64,000 nt of DNA. Source: Planctomycetota bacterium (lineage in GTDB: Bacteria; Planctomycetota; UBA1135). The position numbers and the translations under genes are program-made. This document shows positions 16,610 to 29,200 of the stretch, in pieces. The notes below the pieces were generated by a model, which saw only the letters and a program-made list of their open reading frames with translations, ran no database searches and was not told where the DNA came from. The stretch spans positions 30,943-94,942 of the forward strand of contig JAAESM010000037.1 in assembly GCA_024229395.1 (NCBI GenBank), in the 5' to 3' direction. Position 1 is the first letter of the stretch, and each line of letters opens with the position of its first letter.

Positions 16610-18229
16610 CTAGGCTCCAGGACCGGCGTGGCCGGTCGCATCCACATATCCCTTGTAGCCGCCGTAATAGGTGGTGGCCTCAGAGGCATCGATTTCCAAT
16701 ACGTGAGTCGCAAGAGACTCCAGGAAGTGGCGGTCGTGACTCACGAAGATGATCGTGCCCTGGTAGTTGGCTAAGGCTTCCAACAAGGCCTGCTTGGACT
16801 CTACATCAAGGTGGTTAGTTGGTTCGTCCAAGACCAGGAAGTTCGGCGGGTTGTAGAGCATGCGTGCCAATACCAAACGCGCCTTTTCACCACCGGACAG
16901 CACCGAGGTGCGCTTCTCCAAGTCATCTGGATCGAAGCCGAAACATGCTAGACAAGAGCGCAGATGGCCAATACTTGCCGTTGGGAATTCAGCCGTCATG
17001 ATGTCGATGACCGATGCCTCTGGGTGGAGCAGATCGGTGGTGTGCTGAGCGAAGTATCCAGTGCTCAACGAGGCACCGCGTTTGCACACGCCATCATCCG
17101 CATCCAAGTCCCCCATGATGATCTTCAACAGGGTGGACTTACCGGCACCGTTGACTCCCAATACGGCCCAACGCTCGGTCCGGCGTAGATGTAGATCCAA
17201 ATCCACGTACACCAAGTTTTCTCCAAAGCACTTATCCAGGCCTTCCGCCACGAACACATCATTGCCCGAACGCGGTGGCTCCGGAATCTTGAATACTAGC
17301 TTCTGGCGGCGGCTACGCGGTGGTTCAAGCTTTTCGAGCTTATCCAATTTGCGCAAACGACTCTGCGCTTGCGACGCCATCCGTGCCTTTGCGCGGAAGG
17401 AGTTGATCCAGCGCATCTCGCGCGCGACATGGGCTTCTTGGCGCTCGAACTTGGCCATGCGCTGCTTGTCTTCGAGCTCGCGTTGGGCCAAGTAGAAATC
17501 ATAATCACCAGGAAAGATGCGCAGCTTGCCTTCGTCGATCTCGACGATGCGCGAGACCACTCGGTTCATGAACTCATGGTCGTGACAAGTCATCACCACG
17601 GTGCCGCGATAGTCACGAATGAAACCCTCCAACCATAGGATGGACTCCAAGTCCAAGTGGTTGGTCGGTTCGTCAAGCAGCAGGATATCGGGCTGCTGCA
17701 ACAAGATGCCGGCCAAAGCCACGCGCATCTTCCAACCACCAGACAGGATGCCGATGTCGCCATCCATCTTCTCCTTGTCGAAACCTAGGCCAGCCAACAC
17801 TTCCCGCGCGCGTGCTTCGATGTCATAACCACCAAGGATTTGGAACTCGGCCTGCAGTCCTGAATACTTGGCCATGATGGTGTCCATCTGATCAAGCTTG
17901 TCGGGATCGCCCAAGTCATGCTCAAGGTCTTCGAGCAGATTGCGCAATTCACCGACACGACCGGCACAACGCACGGCCTGCTCCACAACATCGCAACCGA
18001 ACATCTCGCCGACTTTCTGATCGAAATAGCCGATGCGCGCGCCATTGGGGTAGCTAATGCCACCGGTCTCCAGTGCTTCTTGGCCAGTCAACAAGCGAAA
18101 CAGCGTGGTCTTGCCACAGCCGTTCGGGCCAATCAATCCAACCTTCCATCCCGACTCCACCTTGAGGGCGGCTTCGTCGAAGATGACTTGGGATCCGTAG
18201 CGGTAATCGAGGTCGGTGATGCTGAACAT
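16610..18229 (-). CDS. ABC-F family ATPase (ribosome-associated type)
   Basis: 539 residues with two ATP-binding domains and no membrane segments, as in the EttA/Uup/YbiT class that acts on ribosomes. Domain 1 has Walker A GPNGCGKTT near residue 35, signature LSGGWKMRVALA and Walker B LLLDEPTNHLD. The linker is a basic helical pair (residues about 240-310, rich in Arg and Lys). Domain 2 has GVNGAGKST, LSGGEKARLVLARML and FLVLDEPTNHLD. An arm-like insert is not obvious, so the subfamily cannot be settled. The gene is divergent from eno, with 104 bases between the starts. Confidence 0.9.
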   Translation of the reverse strand: MFSITDLDYRYGSQVIFDEAALKVESGWKVGLIGPNGCGKTTLFRLLTGQEALETGGISYPNGARIGYFDQKVGEMFGCDVVEQAVRCAGRVGELRNLLEDLEHDLGDPDKLDQMDTIMAKYSGLQAEFQILGGYDIEARAREVLAGLGFDKEKMDGDIGILSGGWKMRVALAGILLQQPDILLLDEPTNHLDLESILWLEGFIRDYRGTVVMTCHDHEFMNRVVSRIVEIDEGKLRIFPGDYDFYLAQRELEDKQRMAKFERQEAHVAREMRWINSFRAKARMASQAQSRLRKLDKLEKLEPPRSRRQKLVFKIPEPPRSGNDVFVAEGLDKCFGENLVYVDLDLHLRRTERWAVLGVNGAGKSTLLKIIMGDLDADDGVCKRGASLSTGYFAQHTTDLLHPEASVIDIMTAEFPTASIGHLRSCLACFGFDPDDLEKRTSVLSGGEKARLVLARMLYNPPNFLVLDEPTNHLDVESKQALLEALANYQGTIIFVSHDRHFLESLATHVLEIDASEATTYYGGYKGYVDATGHAGPGA

Positions 18230-18279
18230 CTTTGCGGGCCGGAGACGGCGAAAGAATCGACCATTCTCGCATAACCGTA

Positions 18280-19863
<1,584 letters not shown>

Positions 19864-19883
<20 letters not shown>

Positions 19884-20904
19884 CGATCTCGAGGCCGCAA
19901 AACAGTTCGCTGCTGCCTTCCAACAATTACGCGAACAAGTCGGCAAGGTCGTCGTTGGCCAAGAGCAGGTCGTGGAAGAACTGGCGATTGCCATCGCCGC
20001 CCGCGGTCATGCTGTACTGGTTGGCGTACCAGGGCTCGCAAAGACTTTGTTGGTAAGTACTTTCGCACGCGCACTGGATTTGGATTTCCGTCGGATCCAG
20101 TTCACACCAGACCTGATGCCGGCTGATATCACTGGCGCTGAAGTGCTCCACGCCGACCCTGAGACCGGTGAGCGCAGCTTCCGCTTCGTGAAAGGCCCTG
20201 TTTTCGCCAACATCGTGCTTGCGGATGAGATCAACCGCACACCGCCAAAGACTCAGGCCGCTCTGCTCGAAGCTATGCAGGAGCGCCAAGTCACCTCCGG
20301 CAACGAGACCCGCACTCTGCCGGAGCCTTTCTTCGTACTGGCTACGCAAAACCCAATCGAACAGGAAGGCACCTACCCTCTACCAGAGGCCGCACTGGAC
20401 CGTTTCCTGTTCTTGATCAAGGTCGACTACCCGAGCCAGAGCGAAGAAGCCGAGATCCTGCGCCGCACTACGGGCGCGATTGAGGCGAAAGTCCAGCAGG
20501 TCATGAATGCCGAGCAGATGAAGCAAATGCAAAACTTGGTGCGCCAGGTACCGGTCGCCGACAGCGTGATTGATTACGCGGTCGCCATCGCACGCACCTC
20601 GCGGCCGTCGGCAGATGCGCCGGAGTTCATTCGCAAGTGGGTCACCTGGGGTGCCGGGCCGCGCGCCTCGCAGAACATGATTTTGGCATCGAAGGCCCGC
20701 GCACTGCTGCAAGGGCGATTGCATGCCTCCAGCGAAGACGTCGATGCAGTCGCACCGGCCGTTCTGCGCCACCGTATCTTGACGAACTTCGCAGCCGAGG
20801 CGGAAAACATCACCCCCGACGATGTGATCCAACGTCTGCTGCAAGAAACCAAGGCTCACACCAGCGCACTTCACGGGGATCGTGCGGCAGGTATCGGATC
20901 CTAA
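19864..20904 (+). CDS. MoxR-family AAA+ ATPase
   Basis: 346 residues. The AAA+ core has the MoxR-type Walker A GVPGLAKTLL (about residues 53-62), Walker B IVLADEINR, sensor 1 LATQNPIEQEGTYPLPEAALDRF and a helical lid ending with VLRHRI. MoxR ATPases act as chaperones for VWA-domain partners, and the genes that follow (DUF58, BatA-like VWA, second VWA) are those partners. The ATG at 19864 overlaps the FtsB-like gene by 20 bases. It is the first dedicated gene of the operon that reaches 35752, probably sharing the eno promoter. Confidence 0.95.
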
Positions 20905-21784
20905 GCTCCGGGCTCGACTGGCGCGCCTTGAGTTGCGCGCCCGAACCGCGGTAGAAGGTCTGCGCGGCGGACGACATCGTTCCCCGCTGCGGGGATCCAG
21001 TACCACCTTTGCCCAACACCGCGAATACGTCGCCGGCGACGACATCCGCCACTTGGATTGGCGTCTGATGGCGCGTTCGGATCGCAACATCATTCGCGAG
21101 TACGAGGCGGAAACCGATCTACGTTTGTGGATCGTGCTGGATGCATCCGCTTCAATGGCGTTCACCACCGGTGAGTGGACCAAGCTTGAGTATGCCACTT
21201 GGTTGGCTGCAGCTTTGGCGCGCGTGGCCTGCGATCAGAACGATATGTTCGCCCTGTTCCTGACCCACGGCGATCGCTTGGAGCGCCCGTTGCCCGCACG
21301 TGGCGGCGAGACTCATTGGACTTCCTTGTGCAATCATCTCGCAAGCTTGGAAGCCGAAGGTGCTGGTGACCCGGCGCTTGGATTGCAGCTTGCCGGCGGG
21401 CAGATGGAAGGACGCGGTTTGGTGGTTTGGATTGGTGACAACCTTGGTGATCCTGAAGCCGCTGCCCAAGCCGCCAGCATGTTGCGTCGTGCTGGCCACG
21501 ACTTGATCGTGTTGCGCACCTTGGATCAGGCCGAGGTCGAATTCAACTTCCAGCACAACACCCGCTTTGAAGGGTTGGAAACCGAGTTGCGCCTGCGCTT
21601 GGACCCCAATGCCATCCGCGAGGCCTATCTTGCCGAGTTCGAAGCCCATGGTGCGGAACTACGTCGGCGCTTACGTTCCAGCGGTTGCGCCTTCCGACGC
21701 ATGCCGATCGAGGAACCCCTAGAAGCCGGCCTGGTCGAGTTCCTGGCCCGCCGCAATGCCGCCAAATCGGGGAGGAGCCTTTGA
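20882..21784 (+). CDS. DUF58 / VWA-like protein, MoxR partner
   Basis: 300 residues starting at GTG 20882, overlapping moxR by 23 bases. The DUF58 signature is clear: REYVAGDDIRHLDWRLMARS and then REYEAETDL. It is followed by a VWA-like fold with a MIDAS-type DASASM loop (residues about 85-90). The membrane segments often found at the N-terminus of DUF58 proteins are absent, so this one should be cytoplasmic. In known MoxR systems this protein is the adaptor or substrate of the AAA+ ring. Confidence 0.9.
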   Translation: MRQVSDPKLRARLARLELRARTAVEGLRGGRHRSPLRGSSTTFAQHREYVAGDDIRHLDWRLMARSDRNIIREYEAETDLRLWIVLDASASMAFTTGEWTKLEYATWLAAALARVACDQNDMFALFLTHGDRLERPLPARGGETHWTSLCNHLASLEAEGAGDPALGLQLAGGQMEGRGLVVWIGDNLGDPEAAAQAASMLRRAGHDLIVLRTLDQAEVEFNFQHNTRFEGLETELRLRLDPNAIREAYLAEFEAHGAELRRRLRSSGCAFRRMPIEEPLEAGLVEFLARRNAAKSGRSL

Positions 21785-23949
21785 ATTTCGCGGTTCCCGG
21801 CATGTTGTGGACTCTACCCCTGGTAGCGGTTCCAATCATCATCCACTTGCTGCAACGCCGACGCTTCCGCAAGGTGCCGTTCAGTGCGATGGATTTCCTG
21901 GAGCGCGCATTGCGACGTACCCGTCGCCGCATCCTGCTCGAGGACATGCTGTTGCTGTTGCTGCGCACCTTGGCGGTGCTGTTCCTGATCTTGGCATTGG
22001 CGCGGCCTAGCAGTGAAGGTTTGCCACTCGCTCTTGGTCGCGACGCCCGCGCTGAGCTGATCGTGTTGGATTCGTCGTTATCGATGGACTTCCGCAACGA
22101 TGAGCAGTCCACCTATGAACACGCCTTGGCTTTTGCGGGCCAACGCATTGACGAGCTGGACACCAACTTGGATGACCGCGCCGCGATCTTGCGCGCAGGT
22201 CTGGTCACCGATCGTTTGGCCTCCGGCGATCCACTCGAAGTGCAAGCAACTCTTCGCGAACTGGAACGGCCCGATGCCGTTCGCGGTGATCTGCATGGTG
22301 CATTGGTCGCAGCAACGCGCACCGTTTCGGATCTTGGCATGGAAGCCGCGCAAGTACGTGTGACTGTACTGACAGACCTCCAAGCCAATCTTTGGAATGA
22401 AGAGAGCGGCATCTCTGCACCCTTGGAAGAGTTGGTTGCCATGGGCTGCACCATCGATGTGGTGAACTGCGGTCTGGAGTCACGCGATAACGTCGCCGTG
22501 ACATCGCTTGCTTTGTCGACTTCACGTTTGGTCAGTGGCGATTCCTGCGAGGCCTCGGTGGTGCTGCGCAACTTCAGTAGCTTGCCGAAAGAGATTCAGG
22601 CCACCTTGCTTGTGGATGACATTCCGGTCAGCGTGCGCAAGTTCAGCCTCTCGGCCCAAGAACAACGAGATTGGAGCGTGCCGCTGGCACCGGTCGAAGT
22701 TGGTGCGCGCGCAATCGAGGTGCGCATTGAGCATGACCACCTAGTTGCCGATGATTCGCGCTCGGCAACTCTCACCGTACATGATGGCTTAAAGGTGGTG
22801 TTGATCGGGCAGGAAGCCTCCCCCAGTGAAACGCCAGGTGCTTTCGATGCGCTGCAAAGTTATCTCAACATTGGCGAGCGTTCACCACTGCGTCCAACTG
22901 CCATTCCAGTCGCGCAACTAACCGACACTGACCTGACAGAGGCGGACTTGGTCATCTTGGCCGATCCGGGGCCAGTGCCGATTCGTAGCGTGCGTGTCTT
23001 GGTGCCCTTCGTTGCACGTGGCGGCGGACTGTTGATTGCAGTTGGTCCGCAAACTGGTCAAGAGGAATTGGCTTCCTTGTTGAGTGAGTTGGATGGTGCG
23101 GGTGTTTCGATCGGCGACACCGTCAACAATCTGGAAGAGCCCGCACGCCTTGGCATTGAACTACCGAGCCATCCGGCCTTGCGTCTGTTCAGCGATGAAC
23201 GCTGGCAGCCCCTACTCACCGAGGTGCCTCATTACAGCTTCCGCCCCATCGTGGTGAGCCCGCAAGTGGAGCTGCCCGCCCAAGTGGCGTTGCGCTTCCT
23301 TGGCAGTGATGCGAATGTCGATAGTGGCGCGGCTTTGGTCGGTTGGAACTCGGGCTTTGGCCAAGTGGCTCTGCTGGCGGCCACGCCCCACGACACTTGG
23401 AACCGCATGCAAGAAGTTCCTGGCGGCACCTTGCCGCTGATTTACGACTTGCTGTTCTCACTGGCACCGGAACCTAGCTACGCCACCTTCTATGAGGTTG
23501 GCTCCAACTTCTCGGTCAACTTGGACTTCCCTCCCACCGATACCGAGTTGATCAACCCTGAGGGCCTGCGCCGCACCAACGTCACCACCACCACGAGCAT
23601 GGCCGAGGGACGTCACCGTTTAGAATTGTCCAGCGCCGTGCCGCAACCAGGCATTTGGCACCTCAACACGCATCTGCTGTTGCCCGATGGCGCCGAGGAA
23701 CCGCTCAGCCTGCGTTTGGCCGTGGTGCCGCCTGCGATTGAAAGCGATTTGCGCGCCGCCTTGCCCGATGAGCTGCGCACCTTCCTTCCCGAGAGCGTCA
23801 ATCTCGGCCGCGTTGATGACCTCGACGCCACCACCGTCACCACCAACGACCTGCCGCGCGACCTCATGCGCACGCTGCTGTTCCTGTTGCTGGCTTGCTT
23901 GATTGGCGAAACGCTGCTGGCGACTATGCTAGACCGGAGGCGCACTTGA
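21781..23949 (+). CDS. BatA-type membrane protein with VWA domain
   Basis: 722 residues. The start is TTG 21781, which overlaps the DUF58 stop (TTGA) and has a strong GGGGAGGAG ribosome-binding site 6-7 bases upstream. Residues 1-80 are the BatA N-terminal domain: LWTLPLVAVPIIIHLLQRRR and then RRILLEDMLLLLLRTL, two membrane helices. A VWA-like domain with DSSLSM follows (about 90-270). After it come an Ig/CARDB-like part and a segment with VVLIGQEASP and VARGGGLLIAVGP resembling the class I amidotransferase fold. A final membrane helix lies near residues 696-716. It is probably anchored in the inner membrane with the middle part outside. Confidence 0.85.
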   Translation: MNFAVPGMLWTLPLVAVPIIIHLLQRRRFRKVPFSAMDFLERALRRTRRRILLEDMLLLLLRTLAVLFLILALARPSSEGLPLALGRDARAELIVLDSSLSMDFRNDEQSTYEHALAFAGQRIDELDTNLDDRAAILRAGLVTDRLASGDPLEVQATLRELERPDAVRGDLHGALVAATRTVSDLGMEAAQVRVTVLTDLQANLWNEESGISAPLEELVAMGCTIDVVNCGLESRDNVAVTSLALSTSRLVSGDSCEASVVLRNFSSLPKEIQATLLVDDIPVSVRKFSLSAQEQRDWSVPLAPVEVGARAIEVRIEHDHLVADDSRSATLTVHDGLKVVLIGQEASPSETPGAFDALQSYLNIGERSPLRPTAIPVAQLTDTDLTEADLVILADPGPVPIRSVRVLVPFVARGGGLLIAVGPQTGQEELASLLSELDGAGVSIGDTVNNLEEPARLGIELPSHPALRLFSDERWQPLLTEVPHYSFRPIVVSPQVELPAQVALRFLGSDANVDSGAALVGWNSGFGQVALLAATPHDTWNRMQEVPGGTLPLIYDLLFSLAPEPSYATFYEVGSNFSVNLDFPPTDTELINPEGLRRTNVTTTTSMAEGRHRLELSSAVPQPGIWHLNTHLLLPDGAEEPLSLRLAVVPPAIESDLRAALPDELRTFLPESVNLGRVDDLDATTVTTNDLPRDLMRTLLFLLLACLIGETLLATMLDRRRT

Positions 23950-23965
23950 TGCGTAACGCCCAACG

Positions 23966-26206
23966 ATGACGCAACTCTTCTTCACCGACATGCCCGCAGC
24001 CTGGGTGCTGTGGTTGGTGATTGCACCTGCGGTCATCGCCTTCGTGGCCTTCGCCTATCGTTTGCGCGGACGTAACCGCAGCACGCGCCGCGCCACCACC
24101 GTGTTCCGCGTTCTGTTGTTCGCGCTGGTGATCTTCTTGTGCCTTGGCCCAGCGCTGCGCGATGACCATGTCTCGTCAGAGCCTGCGCCACTGGCTTTGC
24201 TGCTCGATGACAGCGCTTCGATGTCGAGCATCGATGGCAACGATGGCCTTTCGCGCCAACAGAACCTGACGAACCTTCTTAGCAGTCCGTTCCGCGAACA
24301 GCTCGATGATCAGTATGACTTGATGGCATGGCGCTTCAGTCAACGCTTGGTCGCAACGAACCCCGACGGCTCCGAACTCGCTGCAGCCGGTCAAGAATCC
24401 GCGCAAGGCGATGCGCTGTTGGCCTTGATGGCGGAATACCGCGGCCGACGTATGCCCGACGTGGTCCTGTTCAGCGATGGCCGCTCCACCTCAGGTACTG
24501 ACTTGCCGGATGTTTCTGAACGCTTGCGCAATGAAGGCGTGAAAGTTCATGTGGTCAGCTATGGCAACGCCTCGGCTGCACCAGACCTGATGCTGGAACG
24601 TATCCAAACTCCAGACCTGGTCCTCGCCGGTGATGTCGCCCTGTTCTCGCTGCGCCTGCGCGCGACTGGCGCGAACATTCCGCAACAAGCCACCGTGCGT
24701 TTGCTCGATGAGACTGGCAACTTGATCGGCGACACCGTGCAGGTTCAGAACCCTGATGAAAATGGTGTCAACTTGGTGTTGTCGGCAGTGCTGCAAGAAG
24801 CTGGCGAACGCACCTTGACCGCGGAAGTGATTCCCGCTGAAGGTGAGACCGCAATCGACAATAACCGCATCACCTTGTCACTGACGGTCAAGGAAGTGCA
24901 AGTACGCGTGCTTTACGTCGAAGGCGGACCTCGTTGGGAATACGAGTACTTGAAGGATCGCTTGATTCGTGCCGAGCGTGATATCTCAATCTCGTGCTGG
25001 TTGGCTGAGGCAGACCGCAACTTCCCGCAAGAGCATTCGCGCGATGCCGAATCGTTGTTGGCACTACCGATCGAAGTCGATGACTTGCTCGACAACTTCG
25101 ACTTGGTCATCCTTGGCGACGCCGACCCGACGCGCCTCACTCCCGACCCCATCGATGGTCAACGCTTCTTGGCAAGCCTTGCCGAGTTCGTCGAGAAAGG
25201 TGGCGGCCTGTTGATGCTGGCTGGGCCGAAGTACAACCCGTCGGCCTATATCGGCACGCCGATCGAGTCCATGTTGCCAGTCATCATTGGGCGTGAAGAA
25301 GCGATCGCTTCCAAGGAGTACCTGCCGCTGCCACCGGACATCCAGCGCCCGCACCCAGTAGTGCTGTTCTCTTCGGATCCGGAGCAGAACCGCGAGCTAT
25401 GGACGACTTCCGCACCGCTGTGGTGGTACAGCCCGGTCGAACGCTTACGCCCAGGTGCCCAAGCTTGGTTGATCAATAGTTCCGTAGAGAATCGCTTCGG
25501 TCCGCATGTGATTGCCGCGAGCATCTTCGCGCCAGAAGGTTGGGTCGGCTGGATCGGCACCGATGAGACTTGGCGTTGGCGCTTCCCCGGTGGTGAGAAG
25601 TATGTCGACCGCTTCTGGCGTTCGGCTTTGCGTCACTTGGCGATTACCCGCTTGCGCGGTGACCACGGACGCTTGCGCTTGGACCTGGATCGCACCGAAG
25701 TCGAACTGGGCGCCTTTGTGCAGGTGGAAGCGCGCTTGCTGGATGATTCCTTCCAGCCGGTCGTCAGCGAAGAAGGCGTTCCGCTATTCCTCGATGACAG
25801 CGGCACCACCACCATGTTGAGCCCGGTGCCCGATCAACCGGGCATCTATCGCGGACAACTGCGCGCCTCCAGTGTGGGACCAGCGCGCGTCTTCATGACC
25901 GACGACGGCGACTTGGATAGCGAGGTCATTGCCAGTGCGCGCTTCAACGTGCACCTATCCTCGCGCGAGATGGCAAACATCTCACAGGATCAAGTTGCCC
26001 TGGCCGCCCTGGCCGCACGCACGGGTGGCGAATTGGTGCCGATGAATCGCGCTGAAGATCTGCTCGACACCCTCGATGGCAAGAATCGCGTCACGCGCGT
26101 GATCTCGTCTGCCATCCGTGATCTGGAAGCATGGCCCTTCTTGGCCCTGTTCCTTGTTCTCGCCGCCGCAGAGTGGCTGTTACGGAAACGCATGAACCTG
26201 AGTTGA
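23966..26206 (+). CDS. Membrane protein with VWA and amidotransferase-fold domains
   Basis: 746 residues. Two membrane helices open the protein (about 11-33 and 46-66). A VWA domain follows with MIDAS loop DDSASMSS and VVLFSDGRSTSGTD. A class I glutamine-amidotransferase-like fold spans about 310-460 (VRVLYVEGGPRWEYEYLK, LVILGDAD, VEKGGGLLMLAGP), but no catalytic Cys-His pair is visible, so it is probably not enzymatic. The C-terminus has one more helix (FLALFLVLAAAEWLL). The architecture resembles the preceding BatA-like protein, and the two may form a complex. Translation may be relayed through a six-codon ORF in the 16-base gap. Confidence 0.85.
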   Translation: MTQLFFTDMPAAWVLWLVIAPAVIAFVAFAYRLRGRNRSTRRATTVFRVLLFALVIFLCLGPALRDDHVSSEPAPLALLLDDSASMSSIDGNDGLSRQQNLTNLLSSPFREQLDDQYDLMAWRFSQRLVATNPDGSELAAAGQESAQGDALLALMAEYRGRRMPDVVLFSDGRSTSGTDLPDVSERLRNEGVKVHVVSYGNASAAPDLMLERIQTPDLVLAGDVALFSLRLRATGANIPQQATVRLLDETGNLIGDTVQVQNPDENGVNLVLSAVLQEAGERTLTAEVIPAEGETAIDNNRITLSLTVKEVQVRVLYVEGGPRWEYEYLKDRLIRAERDISISCWLAEADRNFPQEHSRDAESLLALPIEVDDLLDNFDLVILGDADPTRLTPDPIDGQRFLASLAEFVEKGGGLLMLAGPKYNPSAYIGTPIESMLPVIIGREEAIASKEYLPLPPDIQRPHPVVLFSSDPEQNRELWTTSAPLWWYSPVERLRPGAQAWLINSSVENRFGPHVIAASIFAPEGWVGWIGTDETWRWRFPGGEKYVDRFWRSALRHLAITRLRGDHGRLRLDLDRTEVELGAFVQVEARLLDDSFQPVVSEEGVPLFLDDSGTTTMLSPVPDQPGIYRGQLRASSVGPARVFMTDDGDLDSEVIASARFNVHLSSREMANISQDQVALAALAARTGGELVPMNRAEDLLDTLDGKNRVTRVISSAIRDLEAWPFLALFLVLAAAEWLLRKRMNLS

Positions 26207-29200
26207 AACGCATCCTTAGTTTTTGGCTACCGGCTTGCCTGATGTTGGCAACGGTGGGTCGCGCACAGCAGGAGTTACCGGAAGGCATCTCCTTGTTGGA
26301 AGACCGCGGTCTAGCCACCAAGCTGGATGACGCACGTGCTTACCTAGCCGAGGAGCGATGGGAAGAAGCTGTCGGTTTGTTGCAAGAAGTCGCCGACGCC
26401 GAGAAGTCTGCCGTAATCTCTTATGGCGGTGGTTTGTTCACCGGTGCGGTGCACAACGCTAACCAGTTAATCGCCGGCCTGCCTGAAGAAGCCCAAGTCT
26501 TCCGCGCACAGATGTTGGCCGATCGCGCAAAGTCGGAACTACAGGAAGCGATTTCACCGCCGGACCTGCCGCTGTTGACGCGCATCGCACATCGTTACCA
26601 AGGCACTCCTAGTGGCGACCAGGCCGCTGCCTTGTTGAGCGAACTGTGGCGCGACCGCGGCTATCAAGACTTGGCCAAGGTCTTCGGCGCCGCCCCACTA
26701 TCGCCACTGCTCCGTGCTGCACTGCCGCAAGCGCAACCGCTGCACACCGTCAGCGCACCGGTATTCTCCTCGATTGGCGCAAGGGAGTTGCCGCGCTTGG
26801 ATTCGGAAGGCATCCAAAAGGCCTGGAGCTTCAGCTTCAAGAACTCCGACGCCTTGCAAGATCTCGGTCATCGCATGGCATTCGGCCATGGCCTCGGTTT
26901 CGCCACCAATGGCCGTTCGGTCGTGGCCTTGGATCTCGGCAATGGTCTGCCGCGCTGGCATTTTGAAGGCCCGCTCGGTTGGAATGACCTTGGCAGCAAT
27001 CAAGACGATGCTTTCAGTGGCGGCACCTCGCCGTACACCATGTACGCACCGGTACTCGCCGATGGCATTCTGCTCGCCGTCATCCAAGAACCGATCGCCA
27101 TCGGTCGCGTGGATCAATACAGTCGCATTGATATCCGCAAGATGATGCCCGCACGCAGGCTCTATGCTTTTGATGCATTGAGCGGCGATATTCTATGGCG
27201 CCAAGAGGTGCCGTGGATGAATGAGATGAAGGGCCAGCCTCATGAGCTGGCTGCCAGTCCGCCTGCGATCGCTGGTGGCAAGGTCTATCTGCCGGTCTAC
27301 AGCGCTGCCGGCACCGTGGACTTGAGTTTGCTGTGCTTGGACCTGCACACTGGCGAAAGACTATGGAAGAGTTTCCTGACCAGCGGCACCATGGAGACCA
27401 ATCTGTTCGGCAACATCCTGTCGGAGCTTGCATGTCCTCCACCGGTGGCTGACTTGGACCGCGTGATCGTGTGTTCACACTTCGGCACCATCTGCGCCGT
27501 CGACGCCAACCATGGCCAATCGCTGTGGACACGCACCTACCGGCGCACCGAAGTCCACACGCGCCAAAATGGAACGGTCAGTTCGCGTAAGCATTACTTC
27601 CGCAACAACCCGATGGCCTACGACGGCAAGACTTTGGTCGTCGCACCGATCGATTCCTTCTTCGCTCTTGCAATCAACGCTGAAGATGGCGGCCTGCTCG
27701 ACTTGTGGGAAGCGCGCGCCGATTCCGTTTACGGAGTGATGGCGCACCTGATTGGCATGGATCGCAATGGTGCCTGGTTCAGCGGCACCAACGTCGTCCA
27801 TCAACCCTTCCAAAGCAGCGGCACCAATCGTTTGCGCTTCAGCCCTGCCATGTACGAGTTCGCCAACAGCGACTCGTCGAACTTGCACCCAGGCGTGATC
27901 ACCCATTCCGGCGTGCTTGCCATGTCGTCACGCGGTGCCGCGATTCTCGATCCGGATAATTTGCGTGCGCAGAGTTTTGCCATCGACCGCAAGACCATGC
28001 CCACCACTCCGTTGGGGCCGGCGCAAGCCATTCACGGCATGGTCATGATCATGACCCGTGAAGGCGTGCATGCCTTGATGAACCCGGAGTCCTTACTGGA
28101 TGCGTTGGCGTCGAAGAAACTCGATCCGGGCACCATGCAGGAGCTGTTGCTGGTGTTGGAGTCGGCCGATTTCGACAACATCAGTCTCGGCAAGCGTCTG
28201 GCGCGCACTGCTGAGTCCTTGGCGAAGGAAGAGCGCTTCGCCAAGTTCGCCAATGACCTGAAGTTGTTGTCTGGCCGCACCTGGCTGCGCGTCAATGAAA
28301 CGCGCAAAGGCTTGAGTCAACTGGGTGAGCTGCTCGAGTGCCCGGACCAACGCCTGCGTATCGCTGCAGCAAGCCTGTTGCTGGATGTGCAATCGGTCGC
28401 CGACCCCGAATCGCCGCGCCTGGAGCAAGCCATCATGGTGCTGCTCAATAGCGCCCCCCAGCGGGTGCTGACCAGCATGGGCAACTACGAGCCCTTCATT
28501 GCCGCACTCGAGCGTTCGGAAGCCCTAGTCGCCATGGCCTCGCGCGACAAGGCCAAGCAACATGCGGAACTGGTTGACATCCTGCTTCTCGACAACGCTG
28601 GCCACCTGCAGGTGCGCGATCAAGCCCTGCAAGATTGGGCCCGACGCCTACTCGACATGTTGTTGAAGGAGTCGGAAATGAGGGCGCTTCACCAACAGGC
28701 TGCGCTCGACATGATCGCGCGCAGCCCGGTGACTGATTCCAGCCTGCGCGCCTTTGGTGCCACCGAAGCCATGCAGGATTGGTTGCGTGAAGAACTCAAC
28801 AGCAGCAAAGGTGACAAGCCCACCTTCAAGCAGATGCTGAACTGGGTTTATCGATTTGGCTCCAGCGATCGCCCCTGGCCAGAAGTCGCGGAACAATTCC
28901 GCCAAGAAATGCCACTGCCTAAATTGCCTACGGCATTGGATCCCATCAACGGTATCCGCATGGAAAACTCGTGGCTTCTGCACATGATGGAAGCGGATGG
29001 CTCGGTCTACGCATTCATGCAAGCCCGGGAACGCAACCTATGTCACATCGTGCGCATGGACAGCACCACGTCGGAACTGATCGCAAGCGTGCGCATCATG
29101 CCTGGCGACGACAGCCTGCAGAACATGACCAGTCATTGCCACCCCACACCGAGTGGCGTGGCTATCCTCAATGAGGGCCGGTGGGTGCATATCAGCATGG

